Assembly: GCA_030044455.1 (NCBI GenBank)
Contig: JASHVU010000519.1
Span: forward strand, 1 to 10,141
Direction of reading: 5' to 3'
DNA: 10,141 bases
From: Acidobacteriaceae bacterium
GTDB taxonomy: Bacteria > Acidobacteriota > Terriglobia > Terriglobales > Acidobacteriaceae
The notes beneath the pieces were generated by a model that made no database searches, was not told where the DNA came from, and was given only the letters and a program-made list of their open reading frames with translations. Positions 5,630 through 10,141 of this stretch are shown piece by piece; the stretch's first letter is position 1, and each line of letters opens with the position of its first letter. A program made the position numbers and the translations under genes.

Positions 5630-7192
5630 TCACGGGATCTGGCAAACCGCCAGCGTGCGATTGTGCCAACGGCAGTTGAGGCCGGCTGGGGCAGGATTGC
5701 TCACCACCACCCAATCCACGCCAGACTTCTGCTGTAGGCGTTCAAAATCGTCGATCTGAAACTGAGACCAGCCCCGCTGGGCCCGAATCTGCTTGAGCCA
5801 TTCTCCACCGAGAGTGGGAATCTGGGTCACAACGGCAGCATCCTTGACCGCATCGGCGAGTGAGCTGCGCTCGGCGATTGCCCTGAAGCCGTGATAGTCT
5901 TCGCCCGGCTCATCGAGATAGTGCGGATCAAGGGCAAAATAGGCGTCTAGAGGCGTATTCTGTCTGATCCAGTCAAAGGCCTCGAGCCAGTCGTTATGCG
6001 CTGTCAGGCCGGGCAATTCCAAATGGCGGATGGCAGGGAATTGCACCTCCTGGCAATACAGCATTCCGGTATTCAGTACAGCCAAGTAGACAGCCCATCG
6101 CCATGCGCTTTTCTTTAGCAGGAATTGTCCCAGGAGCCCGCCGCCGGCCAAGGCCATGGCGAAGTAAACCAGATGCAGATAGCGCATCGGCTGCAACGGA
6201 GTAAGTCTCATCCAACCTATGGGCGGCAGCATCACCACGGCAACGACCTGCTGAAAGACCCCGTAAGCGAAAACGGCCAGGGCGAAGCGCGCCAGAAGCT
6301 TCTCGCCGCGCCGCCGCGACCAGCGCCACAGCACCCAGAACAGCACCATCGGTGCGATTGCGCCCATCCACTCATACCATGTCCACTTGTAGATGAAGTA
6401 GTAGCTGTGCGCTTCTAATGCTTCGCGCCAGCCGGGCGTGCCAGCGGCGACCACCCAGCCAAGTGGCGCCGCAGCTACGACCCCGCTGCTTGCGCTTTCT
6501 GTTTCAGCCGGCTCGCGCTCTCGATCTTCTCTCTCCGCGGGCCATCGATCTTCAACCCACGCATGCACGCGCTCGTTCAGCGCCAGCCATAGAAACAGGC
6601 AAAACGATGTCCCCATGGCAGCCATCAAAGGGTGCATGAGCCCAGCCAACGCCAGCAAAACGAATGCCGGCCCGCACTTCGCTTCGAAAATCTTTGCGGC
6701 AGCTAAAAGAATCAGCGCCGTTGCAACCGTGCGCGGATGTAGGTGCTGATCGACGAGAAATAACGCGGTTCCTGCCACGGGCAGGGTAAGCATGGCCGCA
6801 ACCATGGCTACCGCCGACCATTGCCCTGCGGCGGTATTAAAGAGCCGCTGCGCGATGCTGTGACATGCCCAGAGAATCAAGAAGATGCAAAGTAGCTGAC
6901 CCAGCAGTTCCACCCAGGCCACGGAGATCCCTGTCGTCCTCACAAAACCGGCCATCACCCTCGGAAAGACCGTGGCTTGCATCTGGATGCGGAAGAAGGC
7001 TGAGTTATGAGGGTAGAGAGAGGGGTTCAGATCGGCCTTAACGGCGGTAAGGTAGATGCCGTCGTCTTCCAATCCGGGGTGGTAGCCCATGACCGCGAAG
7101 CCGAGAAGAGTTAAGAATAGAATAGTCAGGAACCTTCCCATCAGACGCAGGTTCCTCGATCTCTGGATCGTCATTTTCGGTTGCCCAATCAT
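5630..7192 (-). CDS. Polytopic membrane protein, probable GT-C-type glycosyltransferase-like protein
   Basis: About 520 residues with roughly ten hydrophobic segments over the first 390 residues, then a soluble C-terminal domain (about 395-520) probably outside the cytoplasm. After the first helix comes YHPGLEDDGIY, an acidic pair in the first outer loop as seen in many GT-C enzymes that use polyprenyl-phosphate sugars. DQHLHPRTVA and the C-terminal FDWIRQNTPLDAYF are also suggestive of this fold. I recall very similar proteins as conserved unknowns in Acidobacteriota. No specific GT family can be named. The start is uncertain: ATG at 7192 is the most upstream ATG, ATG at 7174 is possible, and ATG at 7141 has GAGGA about 11 bases before it and opens directly with the first helix. 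It is divergent from the GT2 gene, which could make its sugar donor. Confidence 0.8.
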   Translation of the reverse strand: MIGQPKMTIQRSRNLRLMGRFLTILFLTLLGFAVMGYHPGLEDDGIYLTAVKADLNPSLYPHNSAFFRIQMQATVFPRVMAGFVRTTGISVAWVELLGQLLCIFLILWACHSIAQRLFNTAAGQWSAVAMVAAMLTLPVAGTALFLVDQHLHPRTVATALILLAAAKIFEAKCGPAFVLLALAGLMHPLMAAMGTSFCLFLWLALNERVHAWVEDRWPAEREDREREPAETESASSGVVAAAPLGWVVAAGTPGWREALEAHSYYFIYKWTWYEWMGAIAPMVLFWVLWRWSRRRGEKLLARFALAVFAYGVFQQVVAVVMLPPIGWMRLTPLQPMRYLHLVYFAMALAGGGLLGQFLLKKSAWRWAVYLAVLNTGMLYCQEVQFPAIRHLELPGLTAHNDWLEAFDWIRQNTPLDAYFALDPHYLDEPGEDYHGFRAIAERSSLADAVKDAAVVTQIPTLGGEWLKQIRAQRGWSQFQIDDFERLQQKSGVDWVVVSNPAPAGLNCRWHNRTLAVCQIP

Positions 7193-7211
7193 CAAGTTGG
7201 CGGGATAAAAT
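7181..7211 (+). promoter_or_regulatory. Possible promoter of the GT2 gene, with a very short leader
   Basis: TAAAAT at 7206-7211 matches the -10 consensus at 5 of 6 positions. A weak TTGCCC lies at 7181-7186 with a 19-base spacer. Transcription would start about 8 bases before the ATG at 7226, so the mRNA would be nearly leaderless. That would fit the lack of a clear ribosome-binding site before this ATG. The region overlaps the start area of the divergent membrane-protein gene. Confidence 0.25.
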
Positions 7212-7225
7212 CAAGATACATTTCT

Positions 7226-8020
7226 ATGGTCTCACCCTCGACAGACTCGACGCAGGTCTCGGGCATTGCATCAAGCACCGAAGCTGCGGCCGGAGTCCTG
7301 GCGGCGCCGCTCAAGCTAGCGCTCATTATCCCCACGCTGAACGAGGCGGGCAACATTGTCCACCTGCTCAACCATGTGCGTTCAGTTCTGGATCCCACGG
7401 GAATCGCCTACGAAATCGTCGTAGTAGATGACTCGAGCGCCGATGGCACTGCCGATCTGGTTGCGGCCGAGGGTCTCAAGGACACCAGAATCAGGGTGCT
7501 GGTACGCAAGGGCGAGCGTGGCCTGTCGGGTGCGGTTCTCGATGGCTGGCGCTCGACTGACGCCGATGTGCTCGGTGTAATGGATGCCGATCTGCAACAT
7601 CCTCCCGAACTCTTGCCACAACTTTTCCAGGCTATCGTCGAAGGCAGGGACCTGGCCGTTGGCAGCCGCTACACGCCCGGAGGCGAACTGGGAAAGTGGA
7701 ACCCGATTCGCAAACTGATCTCGGTGACAGCAGTTTTGGTCACCTGGCCCATCCAGCATCGCGGCGCGTGCGCCAGCGATCCCATGTCGGGATTCTTCAT
7801 GGTCCGGCGCGCGTCGGTTGATGAGGTTGAGTTCCAGCGCGCAGGATTCAAGCTGTTGCTTGAAGTTCTGGTCCGCGGTCGCCTTCACTCGGTCAAAGAG
7901 ATTCCGTTCTCATTCGGCACACGTTATCGCGGCGCAAGCAAGGCCAACTTTAAAGTTGCCTGGGATTTCGGCCGACTTCTGATACGCCTCTATGCTGCAC
8001 GGTTTCTGGCGTGGGGCTAA
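7226..8020 (+). CDS. Glycosyltransferase family 2, dolichyl/polyprenyl-phosphate mannose synthase (Dpm1)-like
   Basis: A 264-residue cytosolic or membrane-associated enzyme that should transfer a sugar from a nucleotide donor (GDP-mannose or a similar one) to a polyprenyl phosphate. The GT-A fold is evident: IIPTLNEAGN (34-43), VVVDDSSADGT (65-75), the metal-binding D120-A-D122 followed by LQHPPE, GSRY (146-149) and DPMSGFF (185-191). The RYRGASKANF segment (233-242) near the end is characteristic of Dpm1-type enzymes. There is no C-terminal membrane pair, so this is the short Dpm1 class and not the GtrB/DPMS class with anchors. The ATG at 7226 is preferred because homologous sequence starts only at about residue 30 and the upstream in-frame TTG at 7181 would overlap the divergent gene. 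It may supply a lipid-linked sugar to the divergent membrane protein. Confidence 0.92.
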   Translation: MVSPSTDSTQVSGIASSTEAAAGVLAAPLKLALIIPTLNEAGNIVHLLNHVRSVLDPTGIAYEIVVVDDSSADGTADLVAAEGLKDTRIRVLVRKGERGLSGAVLDGWRSTDADVLGVMDADLQHPPELLPQLFQAIVEGRDLAVGSRYTPGGELGKWNPIRKLISVTAVLVTWPIQHRGACASDPMSGFFMVRRASVDEVEFQRAGFKLLLEVLVRGRLHSVKEIPFSFGTRYRGASKANFKVAWDFGRLLIRLYAARFLAWG

Positions 8021-8030
8021 CTGCCATTTC

Positions 8031-8046
8031 TCACGGTCCGCCGTGA
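8031..8046 (+). terminator. Hairpin just after the GT2 stop codon
   Basis: Perfect 6-base stem TCACGG / CCGTGA with loop TCCG begins 10 bases after the GT2 stop. There is no T-run behind it. The same left arm (8030-8036, CTCACGG) can instead pair with CCGTGAG at 8063-8069, so two mutually exclusive hairpins are possible. It could be a 3'-end stabilising structure or a weak terminator. Confidence 0.3.
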
Positions 8047-8130
8047 ATCTATCGACGGCTTCCCGTGAGCGATTTGAATTCGCTGCTGTAGCTGACCGGC
8101 CCTGCTTAATACCTTTCGCCTGTCCGTGGT

Positions 8131-8155
8131 TTCGGCTAACGAGCCGGATAATTTT
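8131..8155 (+). terminator. Candidate intrinsic terminator between the GT2 and glycosidase genes
   Basis: TTCGGCT (8131-8137) pairs with AGCCGGA (8142-8148) around an AACG loop, seven pairs including one G-T, followed by TAATTTT. This is the best terminator-like structure in the 196-base gap. The stretch also contains GATAAT (8147-8152), which matches a -10 box at 5 of 6 positions, but no -35 partner is visible. Confidence 0.35.
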
Positions 8156-8169
8156 GCAGATTGCACCAT

Positions 8170-8188
8170 TCAGTTCGAAGCGAACTGA
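8170..8188. promoter_or_regulatory. Perfect 8-base-arm palindrome upstream of the GH127-like gene, candidate operator
   Basis: TCAGTTCG-AAG-CGAACTGA is perfectly symmetric over 19 bases. It ends 1 base before the upstream possible start (8190) and 28 bases before the preferred start (8217) of the glycosidase gene. Size and position fit a dimeric repressor operator placed so that binding would block the promoter or early transcription. It could alternatively form an RNA hairpin limiting ribosome access. No regulator gene is in the window. Confidence 0.45.
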
Positions 8189-8216
8189 CATGATCAGCGA
8201 TGTCGAAAGGGCTCCC

Positions 8217-9983
8217 ATGAATCGTCGCAGCTTCGTTATGGCCGCTGGCATGGCGCCTCTCGTTTTCGCAGGCGCCCCACCCTCTCTTGCAGCGCTCGAA
8301 CCAAATGAATCGAAGAAGACTGCCACCGCGCCTGCAAGCGATGGTCCCCTGCATGATCGGTATGAGCTCACCCTCAAGCGGGTTCTCTCTGGAGATTCGC
8401 CGGCCTATACCGAAGGGTTCTTGCTGGCCGATGTGCGCCCTGATCCAGTGCGGCGGTTTACTGAGTACAGCGGCGATCTTTCCGGCCGGTACATTGGGGC
8501 GCTGGCGACGGCAGCAGCAGTCTATGACGTTCATTTTCCTGGGCTGGATACATTGGTGGAGCAGACCATCCCGCTCCAGAAAAGCGACGGGTACTTCGGC
8601 AACACGTTCCATTACGACCGGCCGACAGACGACGATTTGGCACTGCTATGGGGCAATGGACGGCTGCTCGTCGGACTGCTGGAGTACAACCGTCTGAAAC
8701 ATTCTCCGCGGGTCGAGGATGCATGCAGACGGCTCGGCGATTTCCTTCTCCGCATTGGTCCGCTGATGCTGTCAAATGAGATACGCAATTCGTTTGATGC
8801 GAAGCATTTTGCCTCCAGCTATATCTGCTGGATGCAGCAGACCGAGGGGCTGGCCAACCTCTACATGGTCACCGGGGATGAGCGGTACCGGAAACTCGCC
8901 GCGGATATCGCTGCAGTGATCACACGGCGGCCTGGCGACCATGTGCACGGCTACCTGACCAGCCTGCGCGGAGTCATGGATCTCTATAAAGCGACCGGCG
9001 ATGCACGCTTCTTAGAGCAGTGCGAAGCCGCATGGGACGACGTGCACCAGTCGCAGGACCAATTGATCACCGGCGGCGTTCCCGAGGGTTGGAGCCCCAA
9101 TAAACACCGCACCGAAGGCTGCGCGGAAGCCGATTGGGTGCGTCTGAGCTTATCGCTGTGGAAGTCTACGGGAAATCAGAAATATCTGGCGTTGGCAGAG
9201 CGCGCAATCTTCAACGAACTGGCGTTCAACCAGTTTGCTACTGGAGACTTTGGGCATCGACTTTACTCTGAGACGGGACTACCCGAAGAAGGAGCAGTGC
9301 GGGCGTGGTGGTGCTGCACCTTGCACGGACTGCGCTGTTTTCCAGACATTCACACCAGCGCCTTTCGCTGGCAGGATGGCGGATTGTGGTTCGACTTGCC
9401 CGTCGATAGCCGGATTAAGACGGAAACTTTTTCGGCGGCTTCGGAGTCTTCGCTTTCACGGAATGGGACGATCCGGATCAAGGTTCTCGCCACGGGTAAG
9501 TCACCCGCATCGATTCACGTTCGCAAGCCGGAATGGGCCCGTGAAGTGCAGATTCGGTTCAATGGGAGCGTGCGCGAGTTTCCTTTAAGAGACGGATTCG
9601 TGGACATTGAGCGTCCCTGGGCTGCAGGCGACGTGATGGAAGTAAAGTATGAAATGCAACTGCGCGCAGCGCCGAGCGGCGAGAACCGGGTTGCGTACAC
9701 ATACGGGCCCTGGATCCTGGGTGCGCCAGCGGCTGGCAATGCTGAATACTTCAATGAGCTAACAGTGAACAACCAACTGATTCCTGTTACGGTGCGGAGG
9801 CTACCCACGGCAAAGCAACCCACCGGGCCCTTCACCGTGCCAATTGCAGCGACGGTGGTCGGCTACATATCTGCCGAGTTCCGGGATCAACCGGGAACCG
9901 TCGTATTGCGTGCTGTGGCTGAGCAATCCGGACAGGCTACGACTGCTTGGGAACTGCGATTCCTGACCAGGAAACAAAGCTAA
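8217..9983 (+). CDS. Tat-exported glycoside hydrolase, beta-L-arabinofuranosidase (GH127/DUF1680)-like
   Basis: A 588-residue protein predicted to be exported folded and to remove terminal sugars, probably beta-L-arabinofuranose, from plant-type glycans. It opens with a twin-arginine signal NRRSFVMAAG (2-11), a hydrophobic stretch, and a likely cleavage after SLA (residue 25). An (alpha/alpha)6 barrel (about 45-380) is followed by beta-rich domains to the end. In the characterised enzyme HypBA1, zinc is held by Glu-x-Cys and adjacent Cys-Cys, one of which is the nucleophile. Here E300-G-C302 and C366-C367 are all present. E290 in GGVPEGW is the likely acid/base, although the loop to E300 is shorter than in HypBA1. 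ATG 8217 is preferred because it puts the RR at the N-terminus, with AAAGGG about 5 bases upstream. ATG 8190, in frame, would add nine residues. Substrate is inferred from family only. Confidence 0.88.
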   Translation: MNRRSFVMAAGMAPLVFAGAPPSLAALEPNESKKTATAPASDGPLHDRYELTLKRVLSGDSPAYTEGFLLADVRPDPVRRFTEYSGDLSGRYIGALATAAAVYDVHFPGLDTLVEQTIPLQKSDGYFGNTFHYDRPTDDDLALLWGNGRLLVGLLEYNRLKHSPRVEDACRRLGDFLLRIGPLMLSNEIRNSFDAKHFASSYICWMQQTEGLANLYMVTGDERYRKLAADIAAVITRRPGDHVHGYLTSLRGVMDLYKATGDARFLEQCEAAWDDVHQSQDQLITGGVPEGWSPNKHRTEGCAEADWVRLSLSLWKSTGNQKYLALAERAIFNELAFNQFATGDFGHRLYSETGLPEEGAVRAWWCCTLHGLRCFPDIHTSAFRWQDGGLWFDLPVDSRIKTETFSAASESSLSRNGTIRIKVLATGKSPASIHVRKPEWAREVQIRFNGSVREFPLRDGFVDIERPWAAGDVMEVKYEMQLRAAPSGENRVAYTYGPWILGAPAAGNAEYFNELTVNNQLIPVTVRRLPTAKQPTGPFTVPIAATVVGYISAEFRDQPGTVVLRAVAEQSGQATTAWELRFLTRKQS

Positions 9984-10000
9984 TGCTCACTGAACCGGCG

Positions 10001-10060
10001 CGTGCTTCGTTTCAAGGTGGGAAAACACGAAATTCGACCGCCTTAACTCAATCAAGCACG
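10001..10060. other. Imperfect long stem downstream of the glycosidase gene; rest of the 3' flank is empty
   Basis: In the 158 bases after the glycosidase stop no coding region is credible. CGTGCTT (10001-10007) pairs with AAGCACG (10054-10060), and inside it AAGGTGG (10014-10020) pairs with CCGCCTT (10038-10044) with one G-T. A small CGAA-A-TTCG palindrome sits in the loop at 10028-10036. No T-run follows, so it is not a classic terminator. It may be a 3'-end structure or a decayed repeat. Confidence 0.3.
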
Positions 10061-10141
10061 AAAATTGGTGCCCGAGGTTTCGCTTTTAAGACCCGGAGAA
10101 AGTTCGAATCGCTGTCGCGCTCCCCAACGTGTGCAGTCAGC

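Noticed and set aside
7382..7888. Minus-strand open frame of 168 codons opposite the GT2 gene
   Set aside because: It is a shadow of the GT2 reading frame, with no start signal and no family resemblance.
7992..8216. N-terminal extension of the glycosidase back into the GT2 gene
   Set aside because: It would bury the twin-arginine signal 75 residues inside the protein and overlap the GT2 coding end; the ATG at 8217 (or 8190) gives a normal exported protein.

Overview
The window looks like a chromosomal segment from a soil- or sediment-type member of the Acidobacteriota (class Terriglobia or a relative). This is an inference from family content: a two-piece KdpD system, a corrinoid methyltransferase cluster with a RACo-like activator, a multi-pass membrane protein with an acidic first loop, and a Tat-exported GH127-like glycosidase. 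Intergenic GGCTAAAG palindromes and a moderately GC-rich base composition fit as well. No RNA gene, insertion sequence, integrase or CRISPR array is visible, and no gene-free stretch exceeds 300 bases.

Region 1 (positions 1-2833, minus strand) is a four-gene corrinoid one-carbon operon. Read 5' to 3', it encodes a uroporphyrinogen-decarboxylase-fold methyltransferase, a cobalamin-binding corrinoid protein, a small acidic protein of the so-called 'virulence factor' family, and a 2Fe-2S/ASKHA activator of the RACo type that runs off the left edge. The likely logic is that the URO-D-fold enzyme moves a methyl group from an unknown methylated substrate to the cobalt of the corrinoid protein. The activator would reduce accidentally oxidised cobalt back to Co(I). 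The acceptor methyltransferase is not in the window and may lie beyond position 1. The URO-D-like enzyme lacks the His-x-Cys...Cys zinc set of the MtaA/MtbA branch.

Region 2 (2996-5533, minus strand) is a split KdpD: a soluble KdpD N-terminal plus USP protein, and immediately upstream a separate two-TM HAMP-PAS histidine-kinase-like protein. The H-box of the latter carries Arg (R247) where the phosphorylated His is expected, while its ATP-binding motifs look intact. No KdpE or KdpFABC genes are visible.

Region 3 (5630-8020) holds two divergent envelope-glycosylation genes: a polytopic membrane protein resembling GT-C enzymes (minus strand) and a dolichyl/polyprenyl-phosphate-mannose-synthase-like GT2 (plus strand). 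They probably form a donor-maker and donor-user pair, but this is inferred.

Region 4 (8190-9983, plus strand) is a Tat-exported glycoside hydrolase of the beta-L-arabinofuranosidase (GH127/DUF1680) type with its Glu-x-Cys and Cys-Cys zinc/catalytic motifs. A near-perfect palindrome just upstream of its start is a good operator candidate. The last 158 bases hold no gene, only an imperfect long stem.
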